Below, in pieces: positions 23,352 to 32,455 of a stretch of DNA of 64,000 bases (positions are counted from its first letter, which is position 1; each line of letters opens with the position of its first letter). Made by a program: the position numbers and the translations under genes. The DNA is taken from contig ONZQ02000011.1 of the NCBI GenBank assembly GCA_900312665.1, positions 954,459 to 1,018,458 of the forward strand, in the 5' to 3' direction. Source of the DNA: Cephalotrichum gorgonifer (taxonomy: Eukaryota > Ascomycota > Sordariomycetes > Microascales > Microascaceae). Below the pieces are notes generated by a model, which did no database searches, had not been told where the DNA came from, and saw nothing but the letters and a program-made list of their open reading frames with translations.

Positions 23352-24310
23352 TTACTTGAGCTTAGCCCAGAGCTTGGGCGCGGCACAGTCGGTGGCGCAG
23401 TGAGCGAGGTGGAAGACTACAGGGAACAACCTCAGACGTCAGTATGTATAACGGCATTTCTCGAGCGCCCCCCCTTCCCAGGGACTGCGGGCTATGCTGT
23501 CTTGCGGAGGCAGGCTTGGTTATCTTTCCCCGCAGCTCCACCTTTGCGCCGCGAGCGGGAGGGGATGTTGAGGGATAAAAGGAAATGAAGGGCGATTCTT
23601 ATGACGTACACTCCTCGACACAGTCCTCGCCGGGCTCGCCAGTCTCGGCGGTGCTCTTTGTGACGCGCTCGACGCAGTGGTCGTAGTGGTGCTTAGCCGG
23701 CGCGCAGGCGGCGGACTGCTTGCACTCTACAGCGTTCGTTAGCAACAGAAGGTTCGTCCTTGCAGTATCTGGCATCTCTTCTCCCACTCGTAAAACGGCT
23801 GGCGCCGCCTTTGTTCGCTTTCGCGGACCATATACTGCATCATGGTGATGAAGATGCAAGGGGAAGGGTTCCCGGCAAGACCGGATATGCTTGAGGAAAT
23901 AACCCACCTTCCTCCAGCGTCTCCTTAGGGTCGACAAGCTCCTCCTCCTCCTCCTCCTCCTCCTCCTCCTCCTCTTCTTCTACCTCCTCAACTACCACCT
24001 CCTCTTCCGCCTCGGCGGCGGGCTCAGCAGCGGTCTCCTCTACATCCTCCTTCGTCGCCTCGGCAGTCTCAGCCTATATCCAAAATCGTCAGCTCTCTGA
24101 AACCCCCCCTCCGCAGCGAGGAAAAAAAAGTCATCGCGTCCACCAGAGAAAATTCCAATTGCAATTGGCCCTCTATCCTGCTAACTCCCCTGGGCCCGGG
24201 ATGGCAATTCCTACCTGAGTCTCCGGCTCCGCAGCGGGCGCCTCGGCCTCGGCGACTCCCCAGGGCGTCGCGGCCTCCAACAAGTCCGTGATAGCGTCCC
24301 AGACACCCAT
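23352..24310 (-). CDS. QCR6: Ubiquinol-cytochrome c reductase acidic hinge subunit (complex III)
   Basis: The acidic hinge subunit sits next to cytochrome c1 on the intermembrane side of complex III and helps cytochrome c docking. Exons 24310-24215, 24073-23908, 23726-23610 and 23416-23352 join to 147 residues. The N-terminus begins MGVWDAITDLLEAATPWG; the middle is extremely Glu-rich; the conserved C-terminus contains ECKQSAACAPAKHHYDHCVE, then CVEEFFHLAHCATDCAAPKL, whose cysteines form the hinge disulphides. The last 22 codons lie on a separate 65-nt exon. Without it the frame ends at a false stop right after CVEE, so the exon is essential to the model. The acidic tract is coded by a CTC/GAG microsatellite. 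The promoter has CCAAT and CACGTG motifs, as expected for a respiratory gene. Confidence 0.93.
23941..23973. repeat. (CTC)n microsatellite coding the QCR6 poly-Glu run
   Basis: Eleven perfect CTC units on the plus strand (GAG on the coding strand), flanked by degenerate copies, give the Glu run in QCR6. Length changes in whole codons would keep frame. Confidence 0.9.
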
Positions 24311-25225
24311 TTTTGCTTCCGGTCGAGATTTCGCGAGGTGGGCGTGCGGCGGGCAGGTCGAGAGTTCGGTTGGGTGGGTTCGAAAATGAGGTGATTCCCT
24401 ATGATTTTCGGGGGTCGGAGTGGTGAGGAAAAAAACGCCGCTACCCGTCGTCGGGAGAGCTCGGTTCGGTGGTCAATTCCGCTAGGAAATTGGCGAGTTG
24501 TGATTGGTTCGGAAGGTCCAGAGTGGTCACGTGATTCTTCTGGTCCAAGCTCCCAGTATTATTAGTTACGGAATCAAGCCAGGAGAGCTCTACCTACGTG
24601 AAGTTCAACTGTCCACTGAGGCCCCAAGGTCGAGCCATTTCACATAGTTCTGCCTTCTATAAATTAGCTATATTTGGTGAAGTTTAAGTACGCTATTGCT
24701 TGCGTCTCAGTACGTTATAATTCCTCGCCGGGATAACAACATTTCTCCCGTAAGTTTATAGGAGGGGTGGCCTGACCATCCTCCAATGATATCTGTTTAC
24801 ACACAAGGCCCTCAAGGTTCTAGCAGTCATTCTCGCTGTCACCGTCACTATCACACTCCAAACCAAAATGGAATATGGTAAAAAGGGAGAGAATTGGATA
24901 AGATCCATCATCTCGCAGAGGCCCAAAAGCGTGGCCCCCTTCTACCGTAACATAGTCACTTAAAACGGCATTAAAAGGTAGAAGATTGAGCATCCGCTGC
25001 TCATATAAGTTTAGCCGAGTACGCCATGCCTGCAATGTCCCTCCGTCTCAACCCAGCCGTGTCCGTAAGTCATCCTGATGGCTTTGATAGGGCGCAATTC
25101 CGATACCGTAGCATCGCATTCCTCCTTTCTTTCGTGTTGTGACAAGTCCATATCCCATCCCATTGGTGACGAGGGTGTCCACCTCGTCGTCTCCAATATC
25201 CGCCCGCCGTCAGGCTTTCCGCAGT
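24311..25225. other. Intergenic: QCR6 promoter and WBP2-like 3' flank
   Basis: Left third is the QCR6 promoter. On the minus strand at 24820-25196 two overlapping frames of about 60-70 residues exist in different frames, with no recognisable motif. They may be 3' UTR of the WBP2-like gene or a worn-out gene. Confidence 0.45.
24503..24533. promoter_or_regulatory. QCR6 promoter: CCAAT box plus CACGTG
   Basis: ATTGG at 24503-24507 reads ACCAATCA on the QCR6 strand, a good match to the HAP-complex CCAAT site. TCACGTGA-like GTCACGTGAT follows with the CACGTG core at 24528-24533. Both lie about 190-225 bp before the QCR6 ATG. HAP and Cbf1-type sites are known regulators of respiratory-chain genes in yeast; binding here is inferred. 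Confidence 0.55.
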
Positions 25226-26119
25226 CTAATCGTCGCTCCCCCTGTCCGCCGACCCTCGAATGTGGTCCTCAAGCCGCATGCTGATACTCTGAGCCTGTGC
25301 CTCTTCGTAGTCCGGCGGCGGCTCATCCGGGCCCCGCCCCCTACTCGTCGCACTATCCGAGCGTGCGGGGGCCTCCACAGGCGCTAAGCCGCCCCCGCTC
25401 GATGATGCCCCCAGTCCTTCCGGCGCTTCGTATGCCGGGAGCGGCTCGTCGGGAACCCTGAGGGTCTGCCCCGTCTCCCTCTCGATGTCCCGAATGTGGT
25501 ACAGCCTCTCCTTCAGCTCCTCGAACTTGCTCACAAAGTCGTTATGGCCGCCCTCCTTGAACGTAAGCTTCAGATCCACCCTCGCGATGTCTGGGGGAAT
25601 TCCACCCTGCGCGACAGGCGTGACCACGGCAGACCAGTACCAGGACCCGAACCACGGCGAGCCGATGTGGGAGTCCTCAAAGTTGAGAATCGGTGCGGCG
25701 AAGGACTTGAAGTCCTCCGTCGTCTTGGCCGGAAGGTAAATTATCTATTGGATGCAACTTAGTAAAATCGGTCTTTTAAATTGGAACCCTCTGTTGCCTT
25801 GACACTTCTAATATACAGCTCGTCAACTTATCTTACTCACCCTCTGATTCGTTATGTACGTGGTGCCGTTATCGCTCTTGAGCGTGAATGGCGTGGGAGT
25901 ACGGCCCTGTGGTGACTTGGGGACGGACACGTCGAGGCTTACCCTCGAATTCGTGGTATATAATATCTTCTCATGGGGCAGCTTGACCAAGCTCCCGGAC
26001 CGAGATAGCATCACCCAACTAGTTCCCTCGTCAGGCTTAGGGTCCACCCGAGTGGCTTCCTGAGGCATATTCCGTGCCACGGAAAATGCATGATCATCTT
26101 GAAGGTACCGATCCGCCAT
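25226..26119 (-). CDS. WBP2-like GRAM-domain protein with PPxY motif
   Basis: Two exons, 26119-25841 and 25744-25226, give 265 residues. The N-terminal half resembles the GRAM/PH-like fold of WW-domain-binding protein 2: SWVMLSRSGSLVKLPHEKIL, SDNGTTYITNQRIIYLPAK (the intron falls inside this stretch), FKSFAAPILNFEDSHIGSPW and ARVDLKLTFKEGGHNDFV. The C-terminal tail has LPAY at about residues 195-198 and a true PPxY, PPDY, at about 236-239. In animals WBP2 binds WW domains of YAP and of HECT ligases through PPxY. A fungal partner could be an Rsp5-type ligase, which is inference. A 14-G run sits just upstream of the start codon. Start choice: first ATG, with a purine at -3. Confidence 0.85.
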
Positions 26120-26141
26120 GACTGGAGAAGGGGAGAAAAAA

Positions 26142-26155
26142 GGGGGGGGGGGGGG
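26142..26155. repeat. G14 homopolymer
   Basis: Fourteen G, about 25 bp upstream of the WBP2-like start codon (C-run on the coding strand), so probably in its leader. Confidence 0.9.
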
Positions 26156-26365
26156 AGGAGGGGAGGGGGGGCGGTTGGTAGGCAGTCCGTCTAAAGACGA
26201 AGACTCAGGGTTTGAGGCAGGATGAGCGTTGGAAGTCAACTAATCATACCATGTAGCCAAGCATGTGAAAAGGAAGAAGAGCAGGGGTCCCAGAAAAGAC
26301 AAGGGACAAGGGACAAAGGCAAAATGGACTGGGTAATAGGGGGGTGCAGTGAGACGATATTGCGC

Positions 26366-26382
26366 GGGGGGGGGGGGGGGGG
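26366..26382. repeat. G17 homopolymer
   Basis: Seventeen G in a row, upstream of the WBP2-like gene. A likely spot for length error or length variation. Confidence 0.9.
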
Positions 26383-27145
26383 TAGATAGAAGTAAGGTGG
26401 ATTGATGGAAGGGTAATAGCCCGAAGGCCAGAAGAAGAGAGAGAGAGCGCAAAACTTACTTTATCGACATTTTTATTCAGAGGTTCAGCCCGAGGCGTCG
26501 ACGGCAAGTATAATAGACTCCTTTCGACTTTCGGGGACTTAATTTTTTTTTCTAGTTCCTCCTCCTCGCAGAGAAGAACAAGGGACCAAGTCCTTTCCGT
26601 TCGCGGTACAACCTGCAGAGGCCCCCCCCGGGAGATCTGGTATCTTTCTGGGTGGGGTGGGGTCAGAGCATGAGAGACATTACCGACTGTTCCCTCGATA
26701 ATAGTGGATGCTTGCAGCAGGAAGGTAGGCGCGCTTCTCTCGGAACGGAAAGGGAGCTAGCTAGTGGGGAAAAGGATAAATGGGCGCAAGAATGGGTGAG
26801 GAGAGGAAGCGAAAGAGGTCAAGGTTCGACAGGGAGTGGTTGCCGGCTACCTGGTTAGTGCGCGAATGACGAGGCCGTGTGTGCGTGTGTGAGACGTGGG
26901 CGTGGGAGTGGGCGTGGGCGGTGGTCTCGGAGCAGACCCGGAAGGGCTGCAATGGTACGGAAACGAGGGACTAATCCGGAAGTTGGGGGAGGGTGATGTG
27001 AGGGGAAGAAAGAGGGGTGTGTGTGGCTGGAGTCTGATGCGGGCTGCGCGTCGCTGAGAGATATTATTGCTGTTGATACTGCTGCGGCCAGGCGGATAGG
27101 GGAATCGGTGGCTGGAAATCAACGGATGGGGCATGCGGATTCAGA

Positions 27146-27179
27146 TATGGATGGTGATGGTGATGGGGATGGGGATGGC
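27146..27179. repeat. GATGGT/GATGGG hexamer tract
   Basis: Five or so imperfect GATGGN units in intergenic DNA, visible directly. Confidence 0.8.
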
Positions 27180-27303
27180 CCGGGGGTGCTCAGTGGGCGG
27201 ACACCGAGGGTAGGTTTGGGTGAAGGTGATGGGAGAACTTGATAGAAGCAGCCGCGGCTGAGCTCCTCACTGAAAGATGGATGAGGTGCGAGAGAGGTCG
27301 TAC

Positions 27304-27353
27304 AGTACAAGTACGTGGCATGACGTCTAGGTACCCCCATACGTACTTGTACT
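27304..27353. repeat. 13-bp perfect inverted repeat (24-nt loop)
   Basis: AGTACAAGTACGT at 27304-27316 is matched exactly by ACGTACTTGTACT at 27341-27353. Each arm contains the TACAAGTAC motif that is common in this window's intergenic DNA. It could form a hairpin in DNA or RNA. No flanking gene reaches it. Confidence 0.8.
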
Positions 27354-30300
27354 AATACTAATAGTCAGTCTATGTTGCGGTAGCCATAAGAAAGGGAAAA
27401 AATTACGATGGGGTAATACCACAAGTACTGGTGTCTGCCCCGCCCCGCCTTGTGAGTACAAGTACGCTGGTATATTAGTAGTGTAAGAGCTAACAAAACT
27501 TAGTGGATGGTCGGTGCTCAAAGTGACATGAGCTAATGCCAATGCCTGCCCACAACCTACCTCCTTCTTGCATGAGCTTCACCCTCCTCCAGAGTGTCGG
27601 AGCAAAGCTTGAGAACCAACCACGGCGTAGTTGATTCTCGCCATATCTTGGGAAGGAAACGTTACGATTCTGTCTGCGTTCGGGCATAAACATCAATGCC
27701 CAAGATCTTTGGAAACTCCCGGAGAGCCCTCTTCCCCTTCCCCGGGCCGCACGCAAGTACATATCCAACGGGCGGGACGTGTGAGGGTAGGTAATTCTTG
27801 TTTGGTAATCCCTGGTAATACTACAGCTATCACCTAGTGGCTTGGCTTGTTTGAGCCTCCCGCCTTTAGGATTGTGTCCAGCCCGACACCCCTGTCTTAA
27901 CCCATACGATATCTATCAGTATGTTATATGATAGGGATTCGTCTCCATCCGAGCCGGCCGCTCCTGGCGTCCTGCATCTTCGAAGCGCTCAACGGAATAG
28001 TACCCATCCTCCCCGCATCCGCTGCGCTGCAAGAGTACGTATACTTGGAAAGAGTCATTACTTTGCTTTTTCTATCGGCGTACGGGAGGGGTAAAGGCCG
28101 GCCGTGTCTTCGGGACCGGGGTCTAGCGGAAGGTAGAATGAGACATACCTCGGCATCGGAACACATTATTGGCTGGGCTTGCCTCTAAGACCCGCCCATC
28201 ACCCGTCTCAACAACCACAAGAGCGGCGTTGTCTAGTACCTGTCCAGTATTAATAAAGGACGAGGTTTGTACACCATAGGGCGAGCACGTATTCCCAGCC
28301 GCAGCCATTGCACCACCTGTCGAGCCTCTCATGCTCCCTCCCCCCCACCTCCCCAACTCTTCGCATCCCCGAGACCAAGGAGAGTTCTTGACTGGTTGAC
28401 GGTAGTGTCCTCGGCCCTTCCCTCTTTCCCCACGCTACAAGCACTTGTATGCCCTCCTTGGCAATGTAACCATAACCGCGGGACGTACATGACTCGCCTG
28501 GCCTCGAGAAGACCCTGGTCTCGACGAGGTGCTGGTCTGGATTTGTGGGATGCCCATAAATCCCTGTAGTTGTTCGACCAATGGGTGGTGGTGCGCCAGT
28601 TCCGTGTTTCCATGGTGCGAAGACATGTCAGCATAGTCGAGGCCAGGCTGTAGCACCTCCGCGTACAAGCATTGCTTGTAGAAGACAAGACCCTAGAGAG
28701 CCCAAGTTGGTAGAATGGACGAATTGTTGAGTGGGATTCATCACGCCGCATGCATGATCAGTGCCGCACTCCATGTGCTCACTGCTTTCACATCATGTTA
28801 TCCATGAGCGTAGCAGGATGTGGGAACGTCGGACTCGAGACGGAGTAAAACCAAGCGGGTACTGCCTGTATAGATTGTGGAGGTATGCGTGGATGAGAGC
28901 CCCTAGGTGGCAGGGAACCCAAATGCTTCATGGATTGAGCCTGGATATATCCATAGATATACGGACCAGATAGGTGAGGATGGAGACGTCTGATAGGCGC
29001 AATTGTTCCCTTGGCAGGCAGGACCCACACCAGGGAGGTTCCAATGTTCACCTCGAGAAAAACGCATTTCAACGCCCTGTTGCTTCCTCCCTATTAGCTC
29101 GCAGCTGATTTCAGATACGACATTCGAGGGTGCTGGATGGCCCCGCCACGGGTGGCTTGAAGGCGGCAGCCACGGAGTTAGACGGTGTTGCCGTTGTGTT
29201 AGGGTGGAGGCAAGTGCGACTCAGCGAGACTTCAGCTAGCCTTCGAGGTCTAGCGCTCCGGTGCTAGAAGTCGGGTATATCCCAGAAGGCTCCTTCCCCC
29301 CCGGTTTCGAGCATATGATCACGATTAAGCGAACCACTTTGATAAGGAAGGACACATGACATATACAAGTAGCTCCTGCCGCAGTATTGAACATTGCGAT
29401 ATATCGCTCTTTGGGTTCTCCACAGTCTGTCTTACCCTTCTCTTCTGCCCTTACCTTCCGCCCCTGCTAGCCGCTATGGGGCCACCTTCAGCAAGCCACC
29501 TTGATGTGAAGATCTATGTCGATTCGCAGGGGCCACCCTCGTCACCTTGCTGGACTCGCCCGATGTACGAGCAACGAGCAGCACCCTCGGAGCAATATCC
29601 CCGTCCACTTACATGCCTATTTCTCTTCTCGAACAAGAATCCTCGCCAAACCTCGGCATGGATGCACTCCACCAGCAAGCTGCAAGGGGTGAAAGACTCG
29701 TCAGCCCTGGCGGAAAGAGTCCTAAGAGCAGTACTCGTGCTCGTACATCGATGGGACAACCCCCCTCCGGGGCTGGAGTGTTCGGGCCGTACTGTTACTT
29801 GTATTCCTCGCCCGGCTACGCCCGTCTCACCGTTACTCGGTCTGTGTCCAGTCGTTTTCCAGCTTGCTCGTTTGCTGACCGCTCCACCGCTATCTTGCAC
29901 GACCTCTTGGCCCGACTAGGTAGGACTGCAGGGATGCAGACCATACTTGTACATGCTTGTACTTATATTAGCGGGCTTTCCAATCAACACCAAAACATCC
30001 ATTGGTATCATTCCACGCAGCGGGTACTCCACGCAAGACGTCGGGAGCCATGCTCGAACAAGAGTCACAGTCACATTCGGTCTTGCAGTGCCATGTGCCG
30101 GCCGGTGTCTTGTGTAACTTCAGCCCCTTGGTATCTCCGATGATTGGTGGAAGGCAATAGGTTGTTGGGTCTTCGGGTTTACCAAGGGTTCACCTGCTCT
30201 GTCGGGTTGTGGCAAATCCACCCTCCTCCGATCGTATTATCCTTACAAAGCACGAGTGAGTGAGTGTGTTTCCCTCCCAGGCCAGACCATTCATTGGCAG

Positions 30301-30620
30301 GAAGGAATATGGGTGGAATACGCCGGCCCCGCTCCCCGCCCCTCCAATGGTCGTGCGCTCGCTGAAAGCTGGAAGTGATGAATTTACAGTACGACAGGTA
30401 CATGTACTTCATTCTATAGAACACTTGTGCAGGGATTTGCCCCACGGCAGTACCCGCGAGCCCGCCCGCCGAGCCTGTCCTCTAAAACAAGGTACGTACC
30501 CACTCGCCGAGGTAATCATCTCTAGTCTCACTGTTGTACCGTTCCTCCCCGACCTCATCTCGCACTACAAGTACGAGTTGATAATAGGCGCACCCCTCTC
30601 TCACCATCACACATCTCGCC

Positions 30621-31460
30621 ATGGCTTCCAGTCCAAGCATCCAAGCCGACAAGGTTACGGCTCTTCAAAAATACACGGCCTGTGATGTATCGGATGCTCT
30701 TCTTCGTCTCGGGGTTCCCGGTGCCGGCTTCTTGTCCGACCTCGAGCCATGCAGTCCGAATGGGTCATCGTCCGACGCTGCCATTACCATAGCGCCAGCA
30801 TCAACGGTGTTGTTTGCCCCCAAGGGCGGAGAGCTGGATGCTAGCTGGCCGGCCAAGAATATCCCTTCCGACGCCAATTGGTCGGACATGACCGAGCCTG
30901 GTACCATAGCGATCCTTCGGCAGCCGGACGGTCAGAAGAATGCTGTTTGCGGGGGAATCATGGCACTTCGCATGAGCATACGCGGGGTCAAGGGCATTGT
31001 GGCCGTAGGGAGGGTCAGGGATGTTGACGAACTGAGGAGCACGGGTCTCCCCGTAGGTGGATTCCCCTCCAGCCCCTCATAGGCTGACGTGGTGAGGGGG
31101 GGGGCGAGAAGGAGCCCCCCTCCCCCCTTTTACCCCCATCCCCTGTCTCTCCTTTTCCCTTGACACTAAGAGTCTCTTGTGCAGATCTGGTCCCGGGGCC
31201 GCTCGACGGTTGGTGTTGGGGCCGGGAGTGTCCCGTGGGCTGTGCAGGTTCCTTTGGAGGTGGATGGCGCGATGATCAACCCTGGCGACCTGGCCTTCTG
31301 TGATCCCGCCAATGGCGTGGTAGTCATCCCACAGGACAAGGTGGATGAAGTCCTGGAGCTGCTCCCAAGGCTTGTTGCTGCCGATGAGAGGGTCAAGGAG
31401 GCTGTGGTTGGTGGCATGTCGGTCCATCAGGCCTTCCAAACGCACCGTGGCAAGATTTAG
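30621..31460 (+). CDS. RraA-fold protein, probable 4-hydroxy-4-methyl-2-oxoglutarate aldolase family
   Basis: Exons 30621-31052 and 31185-31460 give 235 residues. The fold (RraA-like / formerly 'demethylmenaquinone methyltransferase-like') is shown by YTACDVSDALLRLGVPGAGF, the glycine-rich middle CGGIMALRMSIRGVKGIVAV, GRVRDVDEL (the Arg-Asp pair used by the aldolases), WSRGRSTVG and, at the end, VDGAMINPGDLAFCDPANGV followed by VVIP. Class II aldolases of this fold cleave HMG or oxaloacetate with a divalent metal. Eukaryotic members include yeast YER010C, which has such activity. Bacterial RraA regulators of RNase E are related, but RNase E is not a fungal enzyme. The exact substrate here is not known. 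The intron has a GTAGGT donor and a CACTAAG branch-like site. Convergent with the FH3 gene. Confidence 0.87.
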
Positions 31461-32455
31461 CTTGATACACACCTCCCTGTCTTCCCTTCCCCCATCCACA
31501 CGCTAGTCGGGGGATCACCCTCGCATGACCCCGACGACCAACAGTCCAGGTGAGATGATTCGATCTTGGCAGTCGAATCATAGACGGTTCCGCCGTGCTC
31601 GTTCGGCCCGAGCAGGAGGATTGGATGGTGGATGAGGGTCCAGGCCCGCTTTAGTGGCGACCATCCCGTTCTCCCCGCTCGCCACATCCGAATGAGGCCA
31701 GCTGTGTACAAGTACATGATAGCTAGGGACTGACAAGACACCGGTCTGGGTCATTCGAACGTCGCACTACTCGTACACGAAGCAAGTAATACCTCGGGGT
31801 AACTTGCGTTTCTTCCAAATGCATCATCAATTCATAAGACATGCTACTTCGTACGCATGAGTCCCCAGTCCGTCCCATGATTACTGACAGGGAAAATCCA
31901 ACAGACTAGTAGGAAAGAAGGTGAAATAAGAAAACAAAGAACTCCATTAGCGAACCCGTCTTACCCAAACCGAATAAAGAGTTGAAGAAGAAGAAGAGTG
32001 AAAACTCGAACTGGTGAAAAGGGGGGAGGGGCGGGGAAGAAAGACGTGTTCGGCCTCCTGATCCTGGTCGTCGCAGCCTCGACCAATTTCTTCTCTCTGT
32101 CCCCCCCTGCCCCATATCTCCTTTCCCCCCAATGCTGCGTTGCGGTAATATGTTATTTCGTCGGTGCCTAGTCGAGACCTGTTGCCTCGATGTTGAGGCA
32201 TGAAGACTCCGTACTTGCTATGCCCCCCTCGTCATTCTCATTTGTATCCCCATCTGCGGTCATTATTCCCCCTCTCTCGTCTCTAGCCCTGCTGTCCGTG
32301 GCGCGAAGTGTATGGTCCTCCCCGGCGTCTTGCGATTTGCTAACTGTGAAAACGCTGGATGGCGTTTTTTTCTACCTTCCGCCAACAGGGGTCAAACTTT
32401 TCGTAAACGTAGCGACGAGGCACGCGAGTGTCTTGTGCCCCTAACAAAGCCGGCT
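31461..32455. other. Intergenic between convergent RraA-like and GBD/FH3 genes
   Basis: About 1 kb of 3' flanking DNA for both genes. TACAAGTAC and TACTCGTAC motifs occur near 31707 and 31770. No protein-like frame was found. Confidence 0.55.

Larger units (their letters stand above)
26120..30620. other. Gene-sparse block, about 4.5 kb
   Basis: No confident gene in 4.5 kb. It contains two long G-runs, a GATGGT/GATGGG tract, a 13-bp inverted repeat (27304-27353) and many TACAAGTAC-like motifs near 27310, 27460, 29945, 30400 and 30560. Short frames on the minus strand at 28123-28356 and 28435-28668 look mildly protein-like but belong to no family that I can name. The left edge is the WBP2-like promoter and the right edge the RraA-like promoter. 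Confidence 0.5.
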
